From Sanderia malayensis (taxonomy: Eukaryota > Cnidaria > Scyphozoa > Semaeostomeae > Pelagiidae), in NCBI GenBank assembly GCA_013076295.1, contig RQOL01000739.1:1-64000 (forward strand): a stretch of DNA of 64,000 nt, written 5' to 3'. A program made the translations under genes and the position numbers. Positions 21,901 to 33,900 of this stretch are shown here, piece by piece. Position 1 is the stretch's first letter; each line of letters opens with the position of its first letter. A model generated the notes under the pieces. It made no database searches. It saw nothing but the letters and a program-made list of their open reading frames with translations, and had not been told where the DNA came from.

Positions 21901-24900
21901 AGTGCTGAGATTAATAAGCGCCCTGGGGTGTTTAATGGAGGAAATACGGTAGGTCAATGAAACAAAGACTCAGTCTGGAGAGTCTGGAGAACATACGATC
22001 ATGAAAATCAGAATAAAACAAAAGCAACATTAACACAAGGGAAATGTCGTTATGAACCCTGATATGGAATCTCCACACAAGAAGAGCAAAGCATCGTCAT
22101 CATTTTTGCAATGGCAACGAAAGAAAAATGCTAAATATGAGCATCATCAATTTGAAAGGCACAAATCAGAGTGATGAAATCGACATGCGAAAGCACGATC
22201 AATGAACGAATAACAGAATCGGTACAGAGATAGCAATGTGCAAAAAAAAGAACTTTTTAATAATTTAATTAATAAAAAGAACAGTTGCAACAATGATACC
22301 AACGAGCGAGATGTGGCCATTTCATAAAGCATGGACAGTGCGGCAGAATAACAACGGATCGGTAAGCAAACACAGGACCCTAACATAAGCAATACCCATG
22401 ATCATCTCTTAAAATGCAGGTCGCAAGAATGAGGCAACAAAATCAGGAGGCAAATACTTGAAAACTCATAAAGCATGAACATCGCAATCCAAACATAGGA
22501 TAATTGTGGAAAATAAACATCGCGTTATCGGGGCGACGAAATCGATCTGCGAAAACATGATCATCATATAAGGCACTGCGAAAAACATAATCATCTCATA
22601 AAGCACAAACGTCGCCATACAGACACATGATCATATCAGAAACTGCATATCGCAGTATCGGGGTAATTAAATCGATATACGAAAACATGATCATCACAAA
22701 AGGCGCAATCAATTTCCATACAAACACACAATCATCTCATAAAATTGCAAATCGCAACATTGGGGTAATGAAATCAACATGCGAAAGGATGATCATCATA
22801 AAAAGCATAACCAATCACGATACAATTACATGATCATTGCATAAAAGGACGCATGGCAAGATCGGGATAACGAAATGAATAAGGCGAAAAACATGGTCAC
22901 CTCATAAACCATACACGTCGATCATCTTGGAAATTACACATCGCAATATCAGGGGAACGAAATCGAGATGCGACTTAATACGATCATCTCATAAAGCATA
23001 AAACATCGTGACACAAGGCACATGACCATCTCATAAAATTACACATCGCAACATCGGGGTAAAAAATTGATATGCGATAACATGATCATCTCAAAAAGCA
23101 TAAAACATCGCAATACAAACACATGAAGATTTTGGGGGAATACGCTGGGGGAATAACAAACTTTAAATTTGATCAAGGACAGCGGAAAGCCCTAGGTACC
23201 CTCCTGATGCTCCTGCGTGTAGAATGCTAAGATTTGGGCAGTCCCAAGAGAAGAGATGCTGGAGAGGAATGAGGGCAAATGCAATAGACGGCATTACAAG
23301 ATCAAAACGAAACGTGAAAGTTACAATGGCTTAGAAAAGAAAAAGTCTAAACGAATTTTAGGTTCACGGGGGGAAAATAAAGAATAAAATACAAAAAGCA
23401 GAAGAGGCACAGGAATATCTGGAGAGACGTTAGGATGGAGAACACAGACCCTTTGGTAAAAATGGAAGAATAAACAGATACAAAAGGGCCTACTCTGAAA
23501 AATCACGCCAATGAAAGCCAAGAATTAGAAGAAGACTAAAGAAATTAACAACAAGAAAAATGAAAAAAGGTATGCGGGAGACACAGCGGTGGCACAGAAC
23601 AATGTAACTTATATAAAACTGACCTCGCGAGACAAATTGGGAAAAAACTTCTAGCAAACCGAGGCGACAACAGGTATGGGGTAAAATAATAAAGAAAAAT
23701 CACAGGAATATCTTGACGAGCGGCAACGACAGTTTCAGCAATCTTGTCTGCACATCTCGCTGGGTCACATGGCCTGAGAAAACGACAGCTGGAGGAAAAA
23801 ATATGAGCGGCCAGTGGGAAGCACTGGCAATGGTAGGAGAGGTCACAGGAGTCTGAGCAGATGAAACGGTAATATCTTGTCCTGACAGGGCCGGAGAAGA
23901 AGCACCGACTTCAACTACCAACGCAGCTGGAACCCTCAAACTGGAAGAGGAAGCTGTAGAGGGAACTGCTGCAATACCTAACTGCCAAATAGCGGAACGA
24001 TTGGCCTCCGCGAACAGTTGACTCGGTCGTGGCGACCACATGTTGATGAATTTTGTGGCAGCGATGGTATCACACGATGAAAGACGAAACTTAGACAGCC
24101 AAATTCTCTGACTTGGTGCGTATTTGCTAGAGAACTGTGAGAACCACGAGGAACAAATATATATGTGCTTTTTCCCCTCTGGGAGATGGGAATATCCCGG
24201 ATTTTACTAGTAAAAATGCACAAATTATCTTATCCTGGTCACGTGTCAGAATACATCACAGTGAAGATAGTTGCACAGTCTTCAACTGAGAATAATGACA
24301 ATTTGCAATTGTTTTCAGCTGCATGATCTCCTGATTTGCATAAGAATAAAATTTTGCGTGCGAATTTTAATAAGAAATTTGTGTGGATAAATGTTAAAAT
24401 TTCAAATTTCGCACTACCTGATGGTACAAAAATTTTTGTGTGGACAGTTGAACCATTGTTATCTGAGAAAATTGGTCATATAGACTACATGGTGCATGCG
24501 GCGTGCGTCAAAAAACAGAAACCCGGCCAAGTTCATTTTCACTTGAACCTTTGAACTATAACAACAGCAACGGAAGCGGAAGTGCTCAGTTCTTACATGC
24601 TATTAAGAGAGGCAATAAAGTTCGTTGTTTAACTTGCTGCTGTTCCAGAGTTGCTCCACAGCCGTACCTAATTGTATTTGATTCGGGAAATGAGAAAAGC
24701 AACGTTTAACTTAGGTCTTAGAAAGCAACTCTACAATTAAAAAATCACGAAGAAAATTCCATGCATATCTGGTTATTTTAGTTCCAATTATCTGCTTATT
24801 TTCTTCAATTAAACGTCATCAGAAATCAAATGTCATGGCTAGGGGTATTATAAAAATAAATACATAATAGCTATTATGATACAATACATCACAAGAGCAT

Positions 24901-27900
24901 GTACATCACGGTGGATGAACTGTCTAAAATCAATGTTGTATGTCAAGGAAGCGCGTTCTCTGGGTTGTCTCGCTTGTCACTGATTTAATCCTGCTTTTAT
25001 CAGAATTTAATCTCTTACCAAAGAAGACTATTTTATATGGAAATATCTCACGTTCCCAAGTTCCTTTGTAAATAATAACATGCTGGAGATCTCACCTATG
25101 GCAAAAATTCCAATTTCAAAGCACCACCACTTTGAAGTCACCATCATTATGCTGGAAATGCCAAGATGTAAAAATTGCTTCCATTCACCCAGACACTCCC
25201 ATGACCATCCTGGAAAATAAACGAGGGAGTTAGAATGTTAAAGTTCCTCTACATATTTACGAAAGTGCAAGACAATATACTGAAGAAGATGAAAAAGTTT
25301 ATGCAATTCATTTTCTTTTGAAAGGAAAAAGTTCACAAGGGTTACTTGATGTAAAAAAAGCAGGTAAGATATTTTCTGCTAGTGCTTGTGTCCGTCTACT
25401 TGCTCAAGCAAAATCGGCAATGTACGATGCAAAGAATGGTGTGTTTTGATCTGAGGCTGGTAACCAGCGAGACCAGACTGACTTTCATGAAAATTTGGAT
25501 TTTAATTGTCAACAAGATCAAATCGCGGGACACAGAGAATACATTTGGTTCACTGTGTATCTAAAATTTACCATTTTGTACTCGTGTAAAATAGAGATTG
25601 CTTAAGATTCTGCAAACAATTCCTATGGGGGTTTAAAAAACTAGCGTGCATAAAGGTATAAGAAGGAGCCAAATCGACCCGTTCTAAAATTAGAACGCAA
25701 TTCAACTAAACCCATTTAAAATATACTTGCGGTGATCACATGGAAGGGTGCAACATGTCACATGATTCACATCTGTTCACTCACTCGGAAAGAAACTGTG
25801 CACATGCGCTTAAGGTGATTACATGAAAAATTTCCTGGCCATTGGTAAAAATGCATTTGATTTGATTAGAAGCGTCTATTCATGGAGCTAGCCGATGCAA
25901 ACTTTAACTCCTTCCCATACCTTTAACTTGGACTTGGAGATGTAGATGTTCGCGATCTAAAATGGCCAAACACGGAAAACATGTTTGTGTGCGAAAAAGG
26001 ATCGAGCTAAACTAAAAGGGGACTTAAAGGAATTTCTTGTTCAAATTTCGCCTGCAGGCCGCACATAAATTAATTTGTTTTGTTGTTTCCTTTTGTTCTG
26101 AGTATGATCCGTTGTACTAAAAGTTTCAGGGCAAGGGATAACGGAGAAAGATCCATATGTTTGTATTAAAATCAAAATATATTCGTTTCTTTTTATATTA
26201 ACTAAGTTTTGTTTCCATCGAAGTCAAAAAATGCCAAAACTTGTTGTAATTTTTGTAATTGCGAAGTTACTACTTTAAAGGAAGAAACTTTCGCGAGACA
26301 AAAAAGGGAAATTTCTGCAATAAACTTTCGCGTTTTAGGCTACGTTTACACGAAAAATTTGGAACGGTTCCATTTGGAACCATTTGGAACCGTTCCAAAT
26401 TTGACTGCGTTTACAAGGGACCTGTTCCATTTGGAACTATTCGAAATTATTGCGCAAAGCTGTGCTGTGGAGGTGTGCTTGACAAGCTTAAAGGGCGCCA
26501 TTTTTGTGATTCCCTTTGTTTAGGACCACACAACGCTCACATTTTATGCCTCACTTCCTATCCGTACTCATTTTGGAACGGTTCAACCCATTTACATGAG
26601 CATTTTGGAACGGTTCCGTGAAACGGTTCCAAACGGAATTTTTTTCTAACCAATCCCATTTGGGTACGGCTAGAAGTTCCATTTGGAACGGTTCCGACAG
26701 GTCCCGTGTAAACGGAAGGCCTAATCGGACTCATTTTGGTACGGTTCCAAATGGAACCGGTCCCGTGTAAACGCAGCCTTAGAGAAAATCAGATATATTG
26801 CGCGAATAAACTTTCACGTTTCAGCTAAGTCGAACATTTGCGAGGACAAACAACAAAGTTTGAATAGAAACTTTAAACAGAAACCTTGAAGCAGTCTTTT
26901 CATTTTTTACAACGTAAGCAGAAAAAGAAGAAGAAGAAGAATATTGTAATAAAATTATTCATCATCGAAATTCTCAACAGGGTCAGCTTCATTTCCATTT
27001 TCATTCTGCCAATCAGAATGGGAATCAGAATCATCTGTCGGAGGAGAGGACAACAAATGCGTAGACTCATTACATTGCGTCCCTGTGTTTTTGCTCATTC
27101 CGTCGCTCCACTAACAGGGAGTTATCAACTCGCGAACAAATGTTTGTTCCTGCATTCGTCCTGATTGGTCCATTCAAATATTTTCATCCACATCGAGGCC
27201 AATAATGCCGTTTGTGTCAAAAATGCTTACCCCCTGGTTTTCAAGAGTAGCTGGGCATGGCATGAAACTATAACATTTTCAAATCAAGTGAAGTTACAAA
27301 TGAATTTATCCAGAACGAAGGCAAATGTATGACTTTTTGAAGCAGTGATGGATAAGGACCGATTTCTTTAGAAATCTTTCGACGACTTGTATATCAGAAC
27401 ATTTGTCAGAGCAGTAATGCATTTCAAATGGTTCAGGAAAGACATATTGTTTGGCGTTTTGCCTGAAAATGTTATGGTTTTAGAGGGACTTGCGAATAGG
27501 CCGGTAATTTGCAGTTCAAACATTCCTCCAAATTCGTGATAGAATCCCTTCACACTGATTAAGGGTTTGGCTTTTTTATTTGCGAAACCTTTTCTTTTGC
27601 ATTCATATAGCAATTTACTTGTTGAAAGCAGAATTTGCAAAGGTAATGTTTCCAAAACCCTTACTTTTTCAACTATTTGAATGTACGAGTTCTGCATCTC
27701 CAGCCCGAGAAACATGAAAAGTCCTCTTTGTTATGTACACAACTCAATATTTTACGCAATAAGTTTCCTGATTAAATTTCGATACGTTTCTTTTCATTCT
27801 TCACAATAATGTTTTTCAATTAAAATCATTTTATCGCGTCAACTTTTCTGATGTATTTGCTTTGTGTTCAAAATTCAGTGCCAATTGTGTTCCTCATATT

Positions 27901-30900
27901 GACACTGACGCAAGTGGGCTTTTATTTCATATCAAATATCCCGCTAACCAAACCTGCAAAACACTGGCATCCCTACAGATCATTGTTCTGAACTTTGTTT
28001 GTAAGGGGATCGTGTCATGAAAAATTTAAGAATTACTGACATCGAGGTGAATCATTTTTGTCCTGTTTTTCAAATAGCAATGTGATAAGTCCCTGTTGGT
28101 TAGCGAGAGTCGAGCTAAGCACAGGAACGCAATGTAACAAGTCTAACAAAGGCGTATTACCTCCACAGGAAGATTGGAAACTGCCTGCATGATGTTGCTG
28201 TGATACTACTTCATCACGCAAGACTAGTCAAGTCGGGGACATAAGAACTATTTTTCAGTAAAACAAAAAAGAAAAGGAAACTGTAACAGCATTTTGTTGG
28301 GGAGATGAACATCGTCCGTTTTCAGGTTGTTCAGAAATTCCCATTTCTGCGCAACCGCACTAACGCTTTCTGAAAATCAATCAGATTTCACCGCAACGCA
28401 ATGGAGGAAATCCTTGAGGCTAAGCTGTGGAGTCAAACTTTTTGGTGGCATCTTTGCGCTGAAATTTTCAACTGGAAAATTATTTTTTCAATTCTTGGAA
28501 TATTAAGAATATCTCCGAATCAGTGAGTACTTTTGCCAAAAGTACGCCTGGACAGATGCTTGCGCCACAAACTTTAGCTAAGCCCTCAAGCTAGGGTCGC
28601 ATGACCGGGCGCGGGCCTAAGTTACGAACAAATCTGAACAACATCAAGGAGCACTCTAACAGAAGTTTAAATATAACTGGAATTATTTGTGCAGAACAAA
28701 TATATTACACATTATCTTAAAACAGATTCTGTGCAAAAACCAGACTACACGGTAAAAACAAAACTGGAATTCAGCTAAACCAAATGAAACACAACAATCT
28801 TTGAACAAAACAATTCCAAACATATCGTTTCCTGAACAGAACAAGATCTATGTACAATATATGTAGTGTATAAAAAGGCTAATGAAAGTAATTCAGTGAG
28901 GAGTATCAAATTTTGTTTTCTTTTGAGAAAACAAAATTTTGTTCTGTGTTTCTTCATCTACAGACAAATTTGAGCGCGATCACGGAAGTGAAATGGAACT
29001 TCCGTGATCACTTGTGAACTGAGATTAATCTTGGTTGGCAGTTTTGATTGGCTAATTTCAAAATTTGCATTACGTCATTACTGAAAGATGCGCAATTGCG
29101 CAGATATGGGAATGTTTTGATTGGTAAAACAAGACCGTTGAAACAAAGGACTGAAACAAAGGATGGCCATGTTCATCTCCCAAACAAATTAGAAACTGAT
29201 GCCATGATGATTGACTAATGGAACTAATTGATGAAAGATTGGAGGACTTATGGCATCTGAATTGCCAAAATGACTAAACATGCTGCATTGTAACTTACCT
29301 TGCCAGCATTTTATTTCCGGCAATTTACAACGAATATATGTAAAAAGAAATAGACAGAGTGAAAGGTATGAAACATCAACAGCAATCGCACCACCCCTGA
29401 AATAAAGGTAAAATCCATATAAAATATAAAGTTCTGAACAAATCAATGATGTATATGTGACATAGACACATGCTTTTACCACGACTATTACCAAAAATGA
29501 CTTAAAGTGCTAATGCAACAAAATTTGACATATCGATTTTTTTATTTTGAATGAAAGCCAAAGATGTACTGATTTGTTTAGTGCAATTTTGACGTACATC
29601 GGACAAGTATAAGTTACTTTAATTTCACCTTGAATCAGGCCACCTTTTGCAAAAAATATCACAACGCTGTGACGTCACAGTGATGGCCCAAACAAATTTT
29701 TTCCAATCGAGGTCAATGGAGTTTTTCGAAGGTTGTCTGGATTTTTTTAAATAACTCCACTCAGGGTGGGAATATTTGAGCTCCGGTTGAACTACTATAG
29801 GGGCGAATCTTTTAGCCGTTATTTTGAAAATAATTTGTGTGGTTTCGAGACACAATTTAATTTTGAAAATGGGTGCCTCTTAAAAATCATGACATCATCC
29901 CGGGTGTCCCCATTGCTTCTTCGATTGTCTGTAACACGACACGTAGCTATCGCTTATCCCAGCTGTTATTTCTTTAATAACTTACTTTAACTTGAAATTA
30001 CAGACATTGAATTATTTTTAGAAACCTCAGAAATTAAATTCCTTCGATAAATTATTTCCCAATATGCTTCTTTACTTCAAAACAAAAATGAGCGCTACAA
30101 TGAACAAACTCCTTTTATCCTGGTCAGTGGGTGCGAATGATGTCTGTCTCCTGAACTCCTTAAAAAGGCCATTTTCTGTTTGATTGGTCTTGAAATACTA
30201 TCAGCAACATTATGAAACAATACTTCAAAATGGCTTTGAAAATCGGAAACATAGCGAAACATAATTGAGTGTCAGACGAAAAGCTTTAGTAGTTATTATG
30301 TTTCGCTATGTTTCCGATTTTCAAAGCTATTTTGAAGTTCTGTACCGATCGAAGATTGAAACAATACTTCTTCACAACACTGAGTAATCGCACAATTGTC
30401 TCCCTTATGTATACCTACTACATGTAAATAGTTCTATGATTTATTTGCTCCCAAGATACCCGTCATGTGTGTGCTCGCCTCATTCACAGCTCCCCATGTC
30501 AAATTTCAATAGAAGAAAGCTTGCTTGACATTGCAGACACAACGTTTGATGACATCACAGTGATGTTCTGTTTTCGCACGAAAAAGGTCAAAATTGCCTA
30601 CTTTGAAGGTTAATAGAGAAAAAAGTATACAAAATTTGCAAATTTCATTTGCACCACGTTAATCAGTGCATTGAAATCTATAGATTTTTGAAATAAAAGC
30701 ACCATGCAAAATTTCGTTCCATTATCACTTTAAACATCAAGTCCCCAGACAAGAAAAGTGACTTTAAGGTAAACTTTAACAGAATTGCACAAAAATCAGT
30801 GCTACGGACAATTAGGACAAGATTTTTATAAAATTCGGATTTTGAAAATTTCGACGTTCTTTCACAAAGCATTCGTAGACCACTGAAAGTAGTGTGATAA

Positions 30901-33900
30901 AATGGCGGGATACAAGGGACGGATTTTCCATTAAATATTTAAGTAAAGATGAATTGGATATTGGAAATCGGAAAAGTGTGACTTTTTCGCCAACTTGGTC
31001 TTTTTTTGGCAAACCAAGGACTGGAGCCAGCCCCCTATGACATCGTAGTGGGATCAAGGTTTTCCCCGTTCTGAAGCAACAAGTTTGACACTGAGTTTTT
31101 GCGTCAATAGTTAGAAATTGGGCGTCAGTCTACCATACTACCATATGCGCGCCGCTACCACCCACAGTCTACAGCCACCACATGGCAGTTTTGTATGTAG
31201 ATTTCACACCCGCAAACTCATCAAAAGCATTTCAAATTCCAATTTATCTCGCCCTTGATAAATGTTCTGAGACAGAAAGTGCTGTTAATCTCACACAGTG
31301 GGTGTCGTTTCTGCAACGGGGGAGTGATGCCAATGATGACAGCAACGGCTCAAATGACACAGCAACTGATGATTTACAGATTCCATCTGTGGATGTTGAA
31401 AATCCAGACCATGGACCACCAGAACCTGTTGCGCTGGAATGTGGACCTCAGAATGATGGCGCTGAACTTCGAACAACAGAGGCGCATGACGCAAAATTTC
31501 TCTAGTATTATCAGAGATCAAGCAAAAATACGATGCCCTACTTGAAGATCAGCGGAAAGAAATGGAAAAGGTAATAATGGGCATAAAAGTGGCTGAACCG
31601 ACGCAGAAAAAGAAGCAAGTTCAAAAAAACCACAAGGCTTATTTCCTGATAAAGAGGATAATTCTACCGATCCAAGAAGTGCAACTTCACTGTTGAGAAG
31701 AGAACTAAAGATTTTTGGACAGATTGCAGAGCAAGGTAAAACAGACCAGCTGAGTTTCGTTTCGCTTTCCAGACAAATTGAATCTGCAGTAGAAAAGGGA
31801 TAGACTCAAAAGGAAGTGGTGGAAGCCGTGATAAAAGCAACGAGGCCTGGTTTACAACTTCGAAGCTACATAGAAACCATGCATGATCTTACTTTACCAT
31901 GGTTAAGACAAATTCTTCGTGTACATTAAAAAGAGAAAAGTGGGACACAGTTATATCAAGAATTAGCTACAGTGTTCCAAAGTGTGAAAGAGACTCCTGA
32001 AGCATTCTTGTTGCGAGCTTCGGATCTCAGACAAAAGGGGTTATTTGCCAGCAAAGAAGCAGATGCAACTCTGAAGTATGATCCAGAACTGGTCCAAGGC
32101 ATGTTTTTAAGGTCAGTTGAGAAAGGCCTCAGGGATGACAATATTCTCACGAAATTTCACTCTGTCCTGCAAACCACGAAAATCACTGATGAGGAGTTAA
32201 TTCAACAAATGAGTAGCATTTCTTCCGCAGAAGCAGAACGCCAAGCAAGAATCGGGAAGAAGGTGGAAGATCAAATGAATGCGGCAGTTATTGATGATAG
32301 AAAAACGAAAGAAACCGAGCAGGTAAAGAATCAAATAGAGACAAACACAGAAAGTCGTATATTAGAAAAAATAGTCGTATCATTGACTATTTGGAACAAC
32401 AAATAGGAATACAGAGAATGCAGTTCGTTCAAAAACATTTTATCCCCAGAGGAGATTCAGACATCAGGAACCCGACCGACAAGAGGAAGCTGATAGTACA
32501 GATGAAGAGAACAATGTTCCTTCTTTTAAACCTAATGTTTTACCACATGTATTGGAAGAGCTGGAGAGCAACTACACTGAAGAACACGATAATTCAGAAG
32601 AACCTCGAGCAAACACAGACAATGATATAGTTCCAGAAAACGTAAGCCAGTCAATTCCATCTGCTGATGCTTCCGAAGACAGGTATCAACCAAATGCAAC
32701 TTCTGATGAGATACCAAGTCAACCACTAGCAGAAGATAGCGGAGAGCAAGTCTCCTTGGAAAACGCTACAGACAATAGCATAGATGAAGATGCACATTCG
32801 ATTCTCGGACCACTATGAGATTCTACTCCACCGCAAGTAACGGAAGAACAAAGACAAATGCGTCAGCGACATCCACCTTCACGTCTTACATATACTGATT
32901 TTGGAAATCCAAGGACTGAACAACATTGCTTTGTAGACCAAGCATGGGTACGACCACAGTACACAGTTTTTGGAACGCAGTTGTCTACAACGGGACCAGC
33001 ATCTGTACAATATCAATACGTACCTGTTCCTCCACCAACAACATGTACCCAGTTCAGCGTCTTGACAGACAATTCGTCCAGCCAATGCCGTGCTTTATTC
33101 CGTACTTTCGACCGTCCTTCTTTGGTCATCAGTAATTCATACAAAACATTTTGCTATATTTTTGCTGTTTGCTGAAGTTTATGTTGAGGAAAGACTCCAA
33201 TCCAAAAATACTTGAAATAGCTCGAAAATAATCTTGTCACTTACCATACGGTTTTGGAAACCGATTACGATTACGTTGCAGAATTGCTAATTTATGATAA
33301 TTTTATGCAGATTATGTGATATGGAGGAGACATCGCGTGATTGGGGAAAGGAGAATTTTTTATGTTTGAAGAAACGTGGTTGTTTTCGTTGGCTCGTTTC
33401 TTGTGGTCAAACATACAACTTATTTGTGGGAACTAACGCAACTGTTCACAACAAAAGTGGCACCTCCAACGGGACAGTAGCGTTGAAGGGAAAAGGCAAA
33501 ACAGTTATTGAGAATTGTTTAGCAATCTTGCCGGGCAGAAGCGTTACATATGCGCCGACCTGTTTCTAATCATGAATGTAAAAAACAATTACCATGCTTA
33601 TATTTTCGGAACAAATTGATGTCAACTTTGTTGCTCCAGTACGCAGAAAAAACGGGGTTCCCATTATGATACCATTGTTGACTCGCCCCAATCCTAAAAG
33701 CTTACGAATCTATAGTTTTAGCGAAAAAATCAAACCGTAAGTAGCGGTAAGGGCAACTTAAAGGACAAAGAGTATCATCTCAGAAATATTTACTTTGTCG
33801 AACTAAAAACGGCCACACAGGTAGAAGATGCATTGATATCATCTCAATTTTGTTAATATTTAAACATGTAAACTCTCCAAAATCTACATTAAAAGAATGG

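Larger units (their letters stand above)
17203..24722. mobile_element. TIR element with nested insertions
   Basis: The left end (from about 17203, CCTAAGTTAAACGTCGC) and the right end (to about 24722, read on the complement CCTAAGTTAAACGTTGC) are inverted repeats similar for about 200 bp. They include the shared phrase TTCCGTTGCTGTT. Related ends bound the 34225-35140 element. The interior is enlarged by a SINE (18152-18441), a roughly 5.6-kb segment with direct repeats (18661-24265) and a minisatellite. No transposase was recognised. The exact termini and target duplication are uncertain. Confidence 0.5.
18059..31995 (+). repeat. Left arm of a large inverted duplication
   Basis: Reading this arm forward matches the reverse complement of 51946-64000. 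Base 18059 pairs with 64000 (window end) and base 31995 pairs with 51946 (first base after the N gap). Similarity is very high wherever I compared it: the 114-bp exon at 25096-25209 is identical to its partner, and other blocks differ by scattered substitutions. The left arm has about 2.5 kb that the right lacks (21635-24106). It lacks about 450 bp and 220 bp that the right has. It contains two functional-looking transporter exons. Confidence 0.95.

Noticed and set aside
22480..23130. A CRISPR-like array
   Set aside because: The repeats are long, degenerate and without defined spacers; the sequence is eukaryotic. It is a minisatellite.
31182..33175. Domesticated Arc/PNMA-type capsid gene
   Set aside because: The capsid-like frame is interrupted by stops and frame changes and is followed by a gypsy Pol tail, so it is a decayed retroelement.
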